The notes: generated by a model from the letters alone, not told the origin. A stretch of DNA of 64,000 nucleotides from Listeria grayi DSM 20601 (GCF_000148995.1 NZ_GL538353.1:868001-932000), one strand, 5' to 3'. Shown: positions 1 to 8,855, numbered from the stretch's first letter. A program made the numbers and translations.

Positions 1-1046
1 TACTTACACTACTTCACTTTTTATTTCAAAGTGACAGCATTACACCGAATGTCGGGATTCAAGGATTATCCGCCACTTTTACAAAAACACTGCGGGATAC
101 AGATATGACGCTAAAAACGATTTCTTCCGATGTTTCCGCGGACAAGCTCATCAAAGAAAATGACTATGATGCCGTGATCATCAAAAAAGGGAAGACGCTC
201 ACGCTTACTTTTCAAAACGACGACCCGAATAAAACCAAAGAAATCGCGCAGAAATTTCAGCAAGCATTGAAAAAGAGCGAACAAAAGCAATTTACTGCGA
301 CAACGAAAGAAATGACACAAACAATTAAGGAATTGCAGCAAGTTGTCAAACAACTTCCACAAGGGCCACAGCTCAAACAGCCGAAAATCAGCAAACCGCA
401 ACATCTCAAGGTCCATACTAACTATGTATATGGAGATAAAGATACTAGCTATTTCGACACGATCGCGCCAATCTTCATCGGCTTCTTTGTTTTCTTCTTC
501 GTCTTTCTGATCGCAGGAATCTCATTCTTGAGGGAGCGAACCACTGGAACATTGGAGAGATTGATGGTGACGCCGATCAAGCGGTTCGAATTGGAACTTG
601 GATATCTGATTGGTTTTGGTATCTTTGCCGTTATCCAATCGGTGCTGGTGGTTTTTTATGCGGTCAACGTATTGGGGATGATCGCAAATGGTTCGATCTG
701 GTACGTCCTGCTGATCACACTATTATTGGCATTTGTATCCATGGCGCTGGGGATGTTGCTTTCGACCTTTGCCAGCAGCGAATTCCAAATCATTCAATTT
801 ATTCCGATCGTGATCGTACCGCAAGTATTGTTTTGTGGCATCTTTTCGATCGAAGGAATGGCAAACTGGCTTCAGTGGATCGCTCACATCATGCCATTTT
901 ATTATGGTGCAGATGCTTTGCAAGCTGTTATGATAAAAGGACAAGGGTTCTCAGCGATTCAATATGATATAGGCATATTATTACTTTTTGCGATTGGTTT
1001 TTTGATTTTAAATATGTTTGCACTTAAAAAATATCGAAAAATGTAG
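1..1046 (+). CDS. ABC-2 type transporter permease, 5' end outside window
   Basis: This is the C-terminal part of a drug-export type ABC permease. The reading frame is open from position 3 with no stop before the first Met at 105, so the gene starts left of the window. About 115 residues of extracytoplasmic, Lys/Gln-rich sequence come first. A membrane domain follows with about six hydrophobic segments, and the motif SFLRERTTGTLERLMVTP is typical of ABC-2 permeases of the YhgE/DrrB kind. The ATP-binding partner is not in the window and is probably upstream. The TetR gene begins 15 bp after the stop and is likely its regulator. The substrate is unknown. The family is confident, the function is inferred. 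Confidence 0.85.
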   Translation, partial: LTLLHFLFQSDSITPNVGIQGLSATFTKTLRDTDMTLKTISSDVSADKLIKENDYDAVIIKKGKTLTLTFQNDDPNKTKEIAQKFQQALKKSEQKQFTATTKEMTQTIKELQQVVKQLPQGPQLKQPKISKPQHLKVHTNYVYGDKDTSYFDTIAPIFIGFFVFFFVFLIAGISFLRERTTGTLERLMVTPIKRFELELGYLIGFGIFAVIQSVLVVFYAVNVLGMIANGSIWYVLLITLLLAFVSMALGMLLSTFASSEFQIIQFIPIVIVPQVLFCGIFSIEGMANWLQWIAHIMPFYYGADALQAVMIKGQGFSAIQYDIGILLLFAIGFLILNMFALKKYRKM

Positions 1047-1060
1047 AAAGAGGGATCAGT

Positions 1061-1720
1061 GTGGCGGAAAAAATAAATTTACTGCAGTTGGTGTTAGAGG
1101 CAGCAGAAGAAGAAAAACAGTTAAGCCCAAAACAAAAAAATATTCTTATAGCTGCAATTGCTCTTTTTGCAGAAAAAGGTTATGCGGCAACAAGTACAAG
1201 TGAGATCGCCAAGCTGGCAGATGTAGCAGAAGGGACGGTATTTCGCCACTATAAAACTAAAAAAGAACTCTTGCAGGCAATTACCACACCTGCTATTCTT
1301 GGAAAGATCGTGCCGCCAGTTGCCGAAGAGTTTAAAAGCGAAGTATTGATCCAGGCGTATCCAAGCTTTGCTTCATTTTTGAGGGAAATTATCAAAAATC
1401 GTTTTGCTTTTGTAGATGAAAATAGCCAGATCATTAAAATATTCGCCATGGAGCTTTTTTATCAAGAGGATCTGCGCGAGCGGTTCATCGGTATTTTTTC
1501 CACCAGAGTCAAACCGACTTTAGTAAAAATCATCCAGCATTACAAGGCGCAAGGAGAGTTGGTCGATTTGCCAGATGATACGATTCTGCGGGCGATATTA
1601 ACTAATGTGATCGGTTTTCTGCTCACTCGTTTCTTCCTCGCTCCAAATATTTCTTGGGAAGATGAAGTTGAAGTAGAAAACACGATTCTTTATATAACGA
1701 AGGGAATCGTAAAGAAATAA
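1061..1720 (+). CDS. TetR/AcrR family transcriptional regulator
   Basis: A 219-residue protein starting at GTG, with a GAAAGAGGG ribosome site just upstream. Residues about 25-70 form the TetR N-terminal helix-turn-helix, with IAALFAEKGYA-like helix 1 and the recognition segment EIAKLADVAEGTVFRHYKTK. The rest is a helical ligand-binding domain without a recognisable effector signature. It lies 15 bp behind the ABC-2 permease in the same direction and is followed by a terminator, so it probably ends that operon and represses it in response to the exported compound. That role is inferred from position. Confidence 0.88.
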   Translation: MAEKINLLQLVLEAAEEEKQLSPKQKNILIAAIALFAEKGYAATSTSEIAKLADVAEGTVFRHYKTKKELLQAITTPAILGKIVPPVAEEFKSEVLIQAYPSFASFLREIIKNRFAFVDENSQIIKIFAMELFYQEDLRERFIGIFSTRVKPTLVKIIQHYKAQGELVDLPDDTILRAILTNVIGFLLTRFFLAPNISWEDEVEVENTILYITKGIVKK

Positions 1721-1729
1721 TGACCAAGC

Positions 1730-1761
1730 AGGACATGGGCACAGCGCCGGTGTCCTTTTTT
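1730..1761 (+). terminator. Terminator after TetR gene
   Basis: An AGGACA...TGTCCT hairpin with an inner GGC/GCC extension and the loop ACAGC is followed by six T. It separates the exporter operon from the phosphate operon. Confidence 0.75.
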
Positions 1762-1830
1762 AATTGCAAACGCAATGTTTTGAATAGTTTCTGTAACGAA
1801 ATTTACAGAATATCGATATAAATTTTAACA

Positions 1831-1884
1831 TTTACATTATCTTAACATTTGCTACATAATGCCTTAACGCTGCTACTTTATAGT
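1831..1884 (+). promoter_or_regulatory. PhoP-type box and -10 of the pst operon
   Basis: TT(A/T)ACA-like hexamers recur at exact 11-bp steps: TTTACA at 1831, TTAACA at 1842, a weak TACATA at 1853 and TTAACG at 1864. Further TTAACA and TTTACA copies lie at 1825 and 1802. A TATAGT -10 sits at 1879-1884, about 10 bp after the last repeat, and no good -35 is seen. In Bacillus, PhoP dimers bind such 11-bp direct repeats upstream of pst, so phosphate-starvation activation by PhoPR is expected. The phoPR genes are not in the window. Confidence 0.75.
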
Positions 1885-1934
1885 AAAGACTGTAAGAACT
1901 AACTACTAAAACTAATTAAGGTGGGAAATAAAAA

Positions 1935-2834
1935 ATGAGAAAACGTTTATTTGGGATAGTGGCATTATTGGGAGCAGTACTACTTATTTTCAGTGCATGT
2001 GGAAATAGTGGTTCGAATTCTTCAAAAGCAGATAGCAAGAAATCAGATACATCCGGAACGATCACAGCAGTCGGCTCTACAGCATTACAACCATTAGTAG
2101 AAGCAGCATCCAAAGATTTCACTAGCAAAAACCCGAAAGCACAAGTTAACGTACAAGGCGGCGGTTCTGGTACTGGACTTACACAAGTACAACAAGGCGC
2201 AGTCGATATCGGTAACTCAGATGTATTCGCAGAAGAAAAAGATGGCGTAGACGCTTCTAAAATCGTAGATCACAAAGTTGCAGTTGTTGGTATGGCTCCT
2301 GTAGTAAACAAAGACACAGGCATCACAAACTTATCTCAAAAACAATTGATCGATGTTTTCACTGGTAAAGTGAAAAACTGGAAAGAAGTTGGCGGGAAAG
2401 ATGAAAAAATCACGATCATCAACCGTGCTGAAGGAAGCGGTACTCGTGCTGTTTTCGAAAAATGGGCATTAAAAGGTGCAACTCCGGTCAAAGCACAAGA
2501 ACAAGATTCTTCAGGAACTGTTCGTAAAATCGTTACTGAAACAAAAGGTTCTATCAGCTACCTAGCATTCTCTTACATTGATGATTCCGTAGTTGGCGTA
2601 TCGATCGACAACGTGAAACCAACAGAAGACAACGTGGCAACGAACGATTGGAAAGTTTGGGGATATGAACACATGTACACGAATGGTGAAGCAAAAGGCT
2701 TAACTAAAACATTCATCGACTACATGCTTTCCGGTGATGTTCAAGATTCGCTAGTAGGCAAATTAGGTTACCAATCCATCAAGTCCATGAAAGTAGAAAG
2801 AACAACAGACGGCAAAGTAACAGACGTAAAATAA
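1935..2834 (+). CDS. pstS: Phosphate ABC transporter substrate-binding lipoprotein
   Basis: A 299-residue lipoprotein that captures phosphate outside the membrane and hands it to PstCA. The N-terminus has a basic start, a hydrophobic stretch and the lipobox FSAC, with Cys22 as the lipidation site. The mature part has the PstS signatures TAVGSTALQPLVEAA, GGGSGTG and NRAEGSGTRAVFEKW, which line the phosphate site in the family. It is preceded by a GGTGGGAAAT ribosome site and the PhoP-type promoter. A stable hairpin follows the stop and separates it from pstC, which suggests it is made in excess over the membrane parts. Confidence 0.96.
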   Translation: MRKRLFGIVALLGAVLLIFSACGNSGSNSSKADSKKSDTSGTITAVGSTALQPLVEAASKDFTSKNPKAQVNVQGGGSGTGLTQVQQGAVDIGNSDVFAEEKDGVDASKIVDHKVAVVGMAPVVNKDTGITNLSQKQLIDVFTGKVKNWKEVGGKDEKITIINRAEGSGTRAVFEKWALKGATPVKAQEQDSSGTVRKIVTETKGSISYLAFSYIDDSVVGVSIDNVKPTEDNVATNDWKVWGYEHMYTNGEAKGLTKTFIDYMLSGDVQDSLVGKLGYQSIKSMKVERTTDGKVTDVK

Positions 2835-2848
2835 AAATTCCAACTGAA

Positions 2849-2881
2849 CGTCTATCCTTCCAGCGATAGGAGGGATAGACG
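2849..2881 (+). promoter_or_regulatory. Intercistronic hairpin between pstS and pstC
   Basis: A 13-bp stem, CGTCTATCCTTCC against GGAGGGATAGACG, with one G-U pair and the 7-nt loop AGCGATA. No T tract follows, so it is more likely an mRNA 3' protector or partial attenuator than a full terminator. It would keep pstS mRNA more abundant than the downstream genes. Confidence 0.7.
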
Positions 2882-2926
2882 CTTCATTTATTTAGAAACA
2901 GGGGAGCAAGAAAGGAGCTTACGCAA

Positions 2927-3853
2927 TTGGAAGCAATATCTAAGACAAGTAAACGAAAACACACTTCCAAAAAAGCACGCTTAGAAACAACAGGTAAAGT
3001 CATTACATTTATCTGCATCGCCATTATGGTGATCGCAGCTATTTCAATATTATACTTTGTCATCTCGAAGGGGCTAGCAACTTTTTTCACTAATAAAGTC
3101 TCGTTCATTGATTTTATTAGTGGCAAAAACTGGAACCCAACAAAATTAGACAGCGCAGGAAATGCATTAGTCGGTGCACTTCCGATGATCATCGGTTCAT
3201 TTGGGGTAACTCTCTTTGCAGCCGTGATCGCGGCACCACTTGCGATCGGAGCAGCCGTATTCATGGTCGAGATCTCACCTCGCTTTGGAAAAAGGATCTT
3301 GCAGCCGGTAATGGAATTATTAGTTGGTATCCCTTCCGTTGTTTACGGGTTTATCGGACTAAGCGTTGTCGTGCCATTTATTCGGGAACACATCGCTGGC
3401 AGCGGTTTTGGTATCGCAGCAGCAACAGTCGTTCTAACAGTTATGATCTTGCCAACCGTCACCTCGCTTAGTGTCGATGCGATCAAAGCTGTTCCGACTT
3501 CTTATCGCCAAGCTTCTCTTGCTCTAGGTGCAACGAGATGGCAAACGATCTGGAGAGTTATTTTACGAAGTGCTCGTTCCGGACTGCTTACCGCCGTTGT
3601 GTTCGGTATGGCTCGTGCATTCGGTGAAGCACTTGCCGTCCAAATGGTCATCGGGAATTCAGCAGTCATCCCGACTTCCTTATTTGAACCGGCTTCCACG
3701 CTGACCAGTATCCTCACAATGGGGATGGGCAACACGGTCATGGGAACCCTCGATAATAACGTACTATGGTCGCTTGCAATGGTACTTTTAGCAATGTCAT
3801 TAGTGTTTATCTTGATTATTCGGTTTATCGGACGTAGGAGGAAAGTGAAATGA
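2927..3853 (+). CDS. pstC: Phosphate ABC transporter permease PstC
   Basis: A 308-residue inner-membrane permease of the high-affinity phosphate importer. It starts at TTG with AAAGGAG nine bases upstream. A basic N-terminal tail leads to about six membrane segments. The EAA loop is visible around residues 190-210, with ASLALGATRWQTIWRVILRSA, where the PstB ATPase docks. ARAFGEALAVQMVIGN follows and is typical of PstC. It overlaps pstA by 4 bp (ATGA), so the two are probably translationally coupled. Confidence 0.95.
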   Translation: MEAISKTSKRKHTSKKARLETTGKVITFICIAIMVIAAISILYFVISKGLATFFTNKVSFIDFISGKNWNPTKLDSAGNALVGALPMIIGSFGVTLFAAVIAAPLAIGAAVFMVEISPRFGKRILQPVMELLVGIPSVVYGFIGLSVVVPFIREHIAGSGFGIAAATVVLTVMILPTVTSLSVDAIKAVPTSYRQASLALGATRWQTIWRVILRSARSGLLTAVVFGMARAFGEALAVQMVIGNSAVIPTSLFEPASTLTSILTMGMGNTVMGTLDNNVLWSLAMVLLAMSLVFILIIRFIGRRRKVK

Positions 3854-4734
3854 ATGTTAAAACAAAAGACAAGATCGCTACCGTGATATTTTATTTGATC
3901 GCTTTCCTTATCGTCTGTGTGCTAGCAGGTTTACTCGGCTATATCCTTGTAAAAGGACTACCGGAGATCAGCTGGAAATTTCTTTCGACACCACCACAAT
4001 CATTCCAAGCAGGCGGCGGGATCGCACCTGAGATCTGGAATTCCTTTTATATGCTAGTCATCACAATGATCATCTCTGTACCAATCGCGATCGGTGCAGG
4101 AATCTATATGTCTGAATATGCCAAACAAAACTGGATCACTGATTTTGTAAGAACGATGATCGAAGTTTTATCTTCCTTACCATCCATTGTCGTCGGCCTA
4201 TTTGGCTTTTTAGTATTCGTTATTCAAATGGGCTGGAGCTTCTCCGTCCTTTCCGGAGCTCTGACGCTGACGATCTTTAACTTACCGCTCTTGATACGCG
4301 TTGTTGAAGATGCACTGCGCTCGATCCCGGATGCACAGCGGGAAGCAGGGTTGGCATTAGGACTTTCACGCTGGGAAACGATCACACGCGTATTAGTTCC
4401 AGCTGCTCTGCCGGCAATTATCACAGGCGTTATTCTTGGTGCCGGAAGAGTATTCGGAGAAGCTGCAGCACTGATTTTCACCGCAGGGCAAAGTACGCCT
4501 ATTCTTGATTTTACAAATTGGAATCCATTCAGCGCAACTTCACCGCTCAATATTTTCCGCCCAGCAGAAACACTTGCAGTCCACATCTGGAAAATCAACG
4601 GGGAAGGGGTCATGCCTGACGCAGCCGCTGTATCTGACGGTGCTTCAGCAGTCTTGATCTTATCTGTCTTGATCTTTAACATCCTAGCAAGAATAGTTGG
4701 TCGCATCCTGTATAAACGGATGACATCAGCCTGA
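3850..4734 (+). CDS. pstA: Phosphate ABC transporter permease PstA
   Basis: A 294-residue second permease subunit of the phosphate importer. It starts inside the pstC stop (ATGA) with GTAGGAGGAAAG as ribosome site. About six membrane helices are seen. The EAA motif REAGLALGLSRWETITRV lies near residues 160-178, followed by GRVFGEAAALIFTAG, the PstA counterpart of the PstC motif. It works as a PstC-PstA heterodimer with PstB. pstB begins 22 bp downstream. Confidence 0.95.
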   Translation: MNVKTKDKIATVIFYLIAFLIVCVLAGLLGYILVKGLPEISWKFLSTPPQSFQAGGGIAPEIWNSFYMLVITMIISVPIAIGAGIYMSEYAKQNWITDFVRTMIEVLSSLPSIVVGLFGFLVFVIQMGWSFSVLSGALTLTIFNLPLLIRVVEDALRSIPDAQREAGLALGLSRWETITRVLVPAALPAIITGVILGAGRVFGEAAALIFTAGQSTPILDFTNWNPFSATSPLNIFRPAETLAVHIWKINGEGVMPDAAAVSDGASAVLILSVLIFNILARIVGRILYKRMTSA

Positions 4735-4756
4735 TGACGAGAAGGAGTGAAAAGAA

Positions 4757-5527
4757 ATGATAACAGCAAAAAACCATCATGCTATGGCAACGGAAGACTT
4801 GCATGTATATTATGGCGATAATCATGCCATCAAAGGAGTCAGCCTGCCATTTGAAAAAAATAAAGTCACCGCACTGATTGGACCTTCCGGCTGTGGTAAG
4901 TCCACATATTTACGCGCCCTCAATCGAATGAACAATGAAATCGACGGTTGTAGGATGGAAGGACATATCTGGTATGGTGACACAGATATCAATCGACCAG
5001 AAGTCGACCTTTATCAAGTAAGAAAAGAAATCGGGATGGTTTTCCAAAAACCGAATCCGTTCAGTAAATCGATTTATGAAAATATTGCTTTTGCATTAAA
5101 ACGGCATGGTATCAAAAATAAAAAAGAATTGAACGAACGCGTCGAAAAAAGTCTCCGCGATGCAGCGCTTTGGGATGAAGTAAAAGATGAACTGAATAAA
5201 AGTGCCTTGGCATTATCAGGTGGGCAGCAGCAGCGGCTTTGTATTGCCAGAGCAATCGCAATGGAACCACAAATCTTACTTCTCGATGAACCGGCGTCAG
5301 CGCTTGATCCAATCTCAACAAGCAAGATTGAAGATCTGATAGCAGAGTTGAAGAAAAAATATACGATCGCGATCGTGACACACAATATGCAACAAGCCGG
5401 TCGTATCTCTGATTACACTGCCTTCTTCTATTTAGGAGAAGTCGTGGAGTTTGCAGATACTGTACAAATTTTTACAAATCCACAAGAGAAAAGAACGGAA
5501 GCCTATATTTCCGGGAATTTCGGTTAA
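4757..5527 (+). CDS. pstB: Phosphate ABC transporter ATP-binding protein, copy 1
   Basis: A 256-residue ATPase that powers PstCA. Walker A is GPSGCGKST (about residues 42-50), the signature is [14 protein letters not shown], Walker B is [13 protein letters not shown] and the switch His is in [10 protein letters not shown]. The substitution of Ala for the usual Thr in DEPASALD is the one unusual motif residue. A second pstB follows 12 bp downstream. Tandem pstB genes are normal in Bacillus and Listeria. Confidence 0.95.
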   Translation: MITAKNHHAMATEDLHVYYGDNHAIKGVSLPFEKNKVTALIGPSGCGKSTYLRALNRMNNEIDGCRMEGHIWYGDTDINRPEVDLYQVRKEIGMVFQKPNPFSKSIYENIAFALKRHGIKNKKELNERVEKSLRDAALWDEVKDELNKSALALSGGQQQRLCIARAIAMEPQILLLDEPASALDPISTSKIEDLIAELKKKYTIAIVTHNMQQAGRISDYTAFFYLGEVVEFADTVQIFTNPQEKRTEAYISGNFG

Positions 5528-5539
5528 GGAGGGGAAACC

Positions 5540-6316
5540 ATGACAACGACATTAAATAATACCGAAACAGCAGTAGATGTAACCGATCTAAATTTGTTTT
5601 ACGGTGAGAAGCAAGCACTTTTTAATGTGAATCTTGCCATCAAGCAAAACAAAGTCACTGCCTTGATTGGACCTTCAGGTTGTGGAAAGTCGACCTTTCT
5701 GCGGACACTTAACCGGATGAACGATTTGATTCCATCTGTGAAAACGACTGGGAAAATCGAATTAGGAGATCATAATATCCAGCAGCCTAAAGTGGACTTC
5801 GTCGATCTGCGTAAGAAAGTCGGGATGGTATTCCAACAGGGGAATCCGTTTCCCTTTTCGATCTATGACAATGTCGCTTACGGCCCACGTATGCACGGCG
5901 TGAAAAACAAGAAAGAATTAGATGCGATCGTGGAAGAAAGCCTGCGTAAAGCAGTGCTTTGGGACGAAGTAAAAGATCGTTTGAATGAAAGTGCTTTAGG
6001 GATGTCAGGCGGACAGCAACAACGTTTATGTATTGCCCGCGTGCTTGCTGTGAAGCCAGATATTATCTTGATGGACGAACCGACTTCTGCACTAGACCCG
6101 ATTTCAACAGCAAAAATAGAAGAATTGATCTTGGAATTAAAGAAAGATTATACGATTATTATTGTAACGCATAATATGCAGCAAGCTTCTCGAGTATCAG
6201 ACGAAACCGCGTTCTTCTTAAACGGAAGAATCGTAGAGTTTGCAGATACGACGACGATTTTTACCAACCCGCATGCAAAGGAAACAGAAGACTATATCTC
6301 AGGAAGATTTGGATAA
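5540..6316 (+). CDS. pstB: Phosphate ABC transporter ATP-binding protein, copy 2
   Basis: A 258-residue paralogue of the preceding ATPase, with TAAGGAGGGG before the ATG. Walker A is GPSGCGKST, the signature [16 protein letters not shown], Walker [14 protein letters not shown] and the switch His [10 protein letters not shown]. It keeps the canonical DEPTSALD where copy 1 has DEPASALD. Whether the two form hetero- or homodimers cannot be told from sequence. phoU starts 12 bp later. Confidence 0.95.
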   Translation: MTTTLNNTETAVDVTDLNLFYGEKQALFNVNLAIKQNKVTALIGPSGCGKSTFLRTLNRMNDLIPSVKTTGKIELGDHNIQQPKVDFVDLRKKVGMVFQQGNPFPFSIYDNVAYGPRMHGVKNKKELDAIVEESLRKAVLWDEVKDRLNESALGMSGGQQQRLCIARVLAVKPDIILMDEPTSALDPISTAKIEELILELKKDYTIIIVTHNMQQASRVSDETAFFLNGRIVEFADTTTIFTNPHAKETEDYISGRFG

Positions 6317-6328
6317 GGAGGACAAACC

Positions 6329-6988
6329 ATGACAGTTCGGAGAAATTTCACAGAACAGCTTAATGACTTGCATCAGCATTTATTAGAAATGGGAATGTTG
6401 GCAAATGAGGCGGTTATCAAAGCAGTAAAAGCATTAGTAGAACGCGATACCGCCATGGCCGATCAAGTGATCGCAGAAGACAAAGCGATCAATCATATGG
6501 AGCTTGAATTAGAACATACTTCCTTTGAATTGATCGCCTTACAGCAGCCGGTCGGTGGAGATCTGCGTAAGATCGTAACCGTCTTAAAAACGACCTCTGA
6601 TTTGGAACGGATCGGTGACCATGCCGTCAGCATTGCTCGAATGACACGGAAAATCGGTGACAGTAAAGTTGTTCAGCCGATACCGGAAATCAGTGAGATG
6701 GGCGCGATCGTAAAAGACATGCTTCATGACGCCCTAAATGCATACTTGGCAGAAGATGACGAATCTGCTCGAAGCGTGGCAGAGCGGGATAACAAAGTCG
6801 ATGCGCTACACAAAGTCGTATATGAAAAATGTATCGCCTTTATGCAGGCGCACCCAGATGATCTGGAAGAAGCATCTCGCCTGCTGTTTGTCGCTCAATA
6901 CTTAGAACGAATCGGCGACTACGTGACCAACGTCTGCGAATGGGTCGTTTATCTGAAAAGCGGTCAAATTGAAGATTTGAATCGTTAG
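6329..6988 (+). CDS. phoU: Phosphate transport regulatory protein PhoU
   Basis: A 219-residue cytoplasmic all-helical protein that signals phosphate status from the Pst transporter to the PhoR kinase and restrains uptake. It carries two PhoU repeats: ELEHTSFELIALQQPVGGDL with DLERIGDHAVSIA in the first half and RLLFVAQYLERIGDYVTNV in the second. The E-x-x-x-D metal-site residues are present in both. GATAAGGAGG precedes the ATG, and it closes the pst operon. Confidence 0.95.
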   Translation: MTVRRNFTEQLNDLHQHLLEMGMLANEAVIKAVKALVERDTAMADQVIAEDKAINHMELELEHTSFELIALQQPVGGDLRKIVTVLKTTSDLERIGDHAVSIARMTRKIGDSKVVQPIPEISEMGAIVKDMLHDALNAYLAEDDESARSVAERDNKVDALHKVVYEKCIAFMQAHPDDLEEASRLLFVAQYLERIGDYVTNVCEWVVYLKSGQIEDLNR

Positions 6989-7003
6989 AAAAAGCTCTAT
7001 AAC

Positions 7004-7032
7004 TTGCGGAATCATTCCTATTTAGCTATGAT
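7004..7032 (+). promoter_or_regulatory. Promoter of the CzrA-like regulator
   Basis: TTGCGG at 7004 and TATGAT at 7027 are separated by 17 bp. GGAAT-C-ATTCC (7008-7018) forms a small dyad in the spacer, a possible operator. The expected start of transcription near 7039 lies downstream of the ATG at 7033, which supports the later start at 7069. Confidence 0.6.
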
Positions 7033-7068
7033 ATGTATAAGTATCGTCAGCAGAACGGAGGAATGAAG

Positions 7069-7374
7069 ATGGAAGAATTAGAAACAAAACTAGATGAAGA
7101 GACTTTATTCTCCATCACGCAAATATTTAAAGCGATGGCTGATCCAACACGCGTACAAATATTATATCTGCTCAGTGATAAAGAATACTCAGTCGGCGAG
7201 ATCGCAAGAAGCCTTGGCTTTAACCAAACGACTGTATCCCATCAGCTACGTTTTCTTAAAAACCTTCGTCTAGTAAAATCAAGACGAGAGGGAACTTCTA
7301 TTTATTATACACAAGATGACAAGCACGTTTTAGAACTATTGAAACAAACGATCCGACATGTAGAACATCATTAA
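7069..7374 (+). CDS. ArsR/SmtB family regulator, CzrA-like zinc sensor
   Basis: A 101-residue winged-helix repressor. I start it at ATG 7069, behind GGAGGA at 7057. The recognition helix segment is [19 protein letters not shown]. The C-terminus has the alpha-5 pattern D-x-H-(10)-H-x-x-H in [17 protein letters not shown], the Zn/Co site of the CzrA group, and there are no cysteines. It is expected to leave DNA when zinc binds. It is monocistronic, since a terminator follows at once, and no metal efflux gene adjoins it, so its target is unclear beyond possible autoregulation. Confidence 0.85.
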   Translation: MEELETKLDEETLFSITQIFKAMADPTRVQILYLLSDKEYSVGEIARSLGFNQTTVSHQLRFLKNLRLVKSRREGTSIYYTQDDKHVLELLKQTIRHVEHH

Positions 7375-7408
7375 AAGTTCTCTCTTGCTTATAGAGGGAA
7401 CTTTTTTT
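7374..7408 (+). terminator. Terminator after the ArsR gene
   Basis: An AAAGTTCTCTCT / AGAGGGAACTTT hairpin followed by a T run. Confidence 0.8.
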
Positions 7409-7469
7409 ACTGCTAAAACCTGCAATGTGTAGTAAAATGAAAACAAACTATCGTACTGGAGGAAAAAAT

Positions 7470-7850
7470 TTGAAAAAAAGGACTACTTTAGAAAAGATCA
7501 GTGCCGTCACTTGCTTTATCGTTCTACTTGCGATCGCAGTAGCAGCGATCATCTGGAAAGAACAGTTGACACTCGTTATCGTGCTGTCGATCATCGAGTA
7601 CGTCCTCGTACAGTACCTGTGCTACCAGACGATCTATCGCTCGCTTGAGGTAAACACTGCCCGGCGTCAGAAATTATTCTTGTGGGGAAATATTCTCACA
7701 CTTATGCTTGCCGCTATCATCCTTATTTTTGCCAGCGACAATTTCCGCAATTTCTCCGCAGCACTTATCATGATTCTCGGTTATATCGCTGCGCTTATTA
7801 TGCGAGAGGTAGAAAAAACGAGCCCTACCAATAAAAAAGGAAAGGATTGA
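7470..7850 (+). CDS. Small integral membrane protein of unknown function
   Basis: A 126-residue protein. TTG 7470 with GGAGGAAAAAA just upstream is the likely start; the ATG at 7425 has no ribosome site. Four hydrophobic segments are seen: about residues 12-28, 33-48, 68-85 and 91-107. The N- and C-terminal tails are basic, ending in Thr/Asn/Lys-rich sequence. I do not recognise the family. It lies 4 bp before the HD-domain gene and is probably co-transcribed with it and csbA. Confidence 0.7.
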   Translation: MKKRTTLEKISAVTCFIVLLAIAVAAIIWKEQLTLVIVLSIIEYVLVQYLCYQTIYRSLEVNTARRQKLFLWGNILTLMLAAIILIFASDNFRNFSAALIMILGYIAALIMREVEKTSPTNKKGKD

Positions 7851-7854
7851 TTCG

Positions 7855-8505
7855 ATGGGGATTCATCAATACTTCCAAAGTTTATCGGATTTAGAAAATA
7901 TTTATCGCTGCCCCGGAAAGTTCAAATACCAAGAACATTCTGTGGCTGAACATTCTTATAAAGTAACCAGCATTGCCCAATTCTTAGGATTAGTGGAGGA
8001 ACAAGCAGGGAATGAGATCGATTGGCGTTCTCTTTATGAAAAAGCATTGAACCATGATTACTCCGAATTATTCATCGGCGACATCAAAACGCCGGTAAAA
8101 TACGCCACTCCGGAACTACGGGAAATGCTCTCGGAAGTAGAAGAAAGTATGACACATAACTTTATTGAGCGGGAAATACCGGAACGTTTCCAAAAAGCCT
8201 ACCGCTATTTCCTAAAAGAAGGTAAGGATCAGACGATTGAAGGCAAGATCTTAGCCGTAGCGGATAAAGTCGACTTGCTATATGAATCCTTTGGTGAGAT
8301 TCAAAAAGGTAATCCTGAAAATGTCTTCATCGAGATCTATACGGAAGCCTTAGCGACGATTTATCAGTTCCGGGAAATGGCAAGTGCACAGTATTTTCTT
8401 GATGAGATCCTTCCAGATATGCTTGCCGAAAAAGGGATCGAAAAAACAGAACTACCGCAACTTACGAATACCGTTATGTCAAATGTCTTAAAAGAAGAAG
8501 AATAA
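7855..8505 (+). CDS. HD-domain phosphohydrolase, YfbR-like
   Basis: A 216-residue cytoplasmic protein with an HD metal-dependent phosphohydrolase fold. EHSVAEHSYKV (residues about 26-36) gives the first His, NHDYSELFIGD (about 69-79) the HD pair, and DKVDLLYESFGE the last Asp. The arrangement resembles the 5'-deoxynucleotidase YfbR, which dephosphorylates dNMPs. The exact substrate cannot be fixed from sequence. Its neighbours are the four-helix membrane protein 4 bp upstream and csbA 14 bp downstream. Confidence 0.8.
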   Translation: MGIHQYFQSLSDLENIYRCPGKFKYQEHSVAEHSYKVTSIAQFLGLVEEQAGNEIDWRSLYEKALNHDYSELFIGDIKTPVKYATPELREMLSEVEESMTHNFIEREIPERFQKAYRYFLKEGKDQTIEGKILAVADKVDLLYESFGEIQKGNPENVFIEIYTEALATIYQFREMASAQYFLDEILPDMLAEKGIEKTELPQLTNTVMSNVLKEEE

Positions 8506-8519
8506 AGGAGGTCTCGCGC

Positions 8520-8759
8520 ATGATCGACCAGCTTATCTCGGCTTTTATCCTGCCCTGTTTATTAGTTGTTGTCTTTGCGCGGATAACTTACAGCAGATAC
8601 GTCGGTCTGATACTGATGGTAGGACTGATAGCTGCATCTTCCAAATTGGGATACACAGACACATGGTGGCTTATTGTGATCGATGCCTTTTCAATGACAG
8701 TCGGCTTTTACTTGGCAACCGTGATGCTGCGTAAACTAAAAGAAAGAGACAATTTGTGA
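8520..8759 (+). CDS. csbA: CsbA family small membrane protein
   Basis: A 79-residue membrane protein with three hydrophobic segments and a basic end (LRKLKERDNL). The length, the ARITYSRYVG stretch and its place upstream of uvrB in related genomes match CsbA, a SigB-controlled protein of unknown function in Bacillus. AAAGGAGG precedes the ATG. In this genome uvrB does not follow directly: about 5.5 kb of other genes lie between. Confidence 0.8.
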   Translation: MIDQLISAFILPCLLVVVFARITYSRYVGLILMVGLIAASSKLGYTDTWWLIVIDAFSMTVGFYLATVMLRKLKERDNL

Positions 8760-8782
8760 AAAATGATTAATTGTGATAGACT
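8754..8782 (+). promoter_or_regulatory. Possible promoter of the ABC-F leader
   Basis: TTGTGA, 17 bp, then TAGACT. Both hexamers match the sigma-A consensus at only four of six positions. TATAAA at 8782 is another possible -10 but has no -35. Confidence 0.35.
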
Positions 8783-8810
8783 ATAAACAAAATCTAGGAA
8801 AGTAAGAGGT

Positions 8811-8855
8811 ATGTGTCATTATGAAATTTTAACCCGAAATCTGCTGCTATTTTAA
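8811..8855 (+). CDS. Leader peptide of the ABC-F attenuator
   Basis: A 14-codon reading frame, MCHYEILTRNLLLF, ends in a double stop (TAATAA). AGGAAAG (8796-8802) lies 8 bases before the ATG. A nested three-codon frame, MKF, starts at 8821 and could use AAGAGG (8804-8809) instead. Either could be the sensor read by drug-stalled ribosomes. The stop region lies in an AT-rich stem, TAATAAAA-CGAC-TTTTTATTA. Translation is inferred from the layout only. Confidence 0.55.
   Translation: MCHYEILTRNLLLF

Noticed and set aside
4757-6316. Tandem pstB genes as a recent duplication
   Set aside because: The copies differ throughout, and two pstB genes are the normal state in Bacillus and Listeria.
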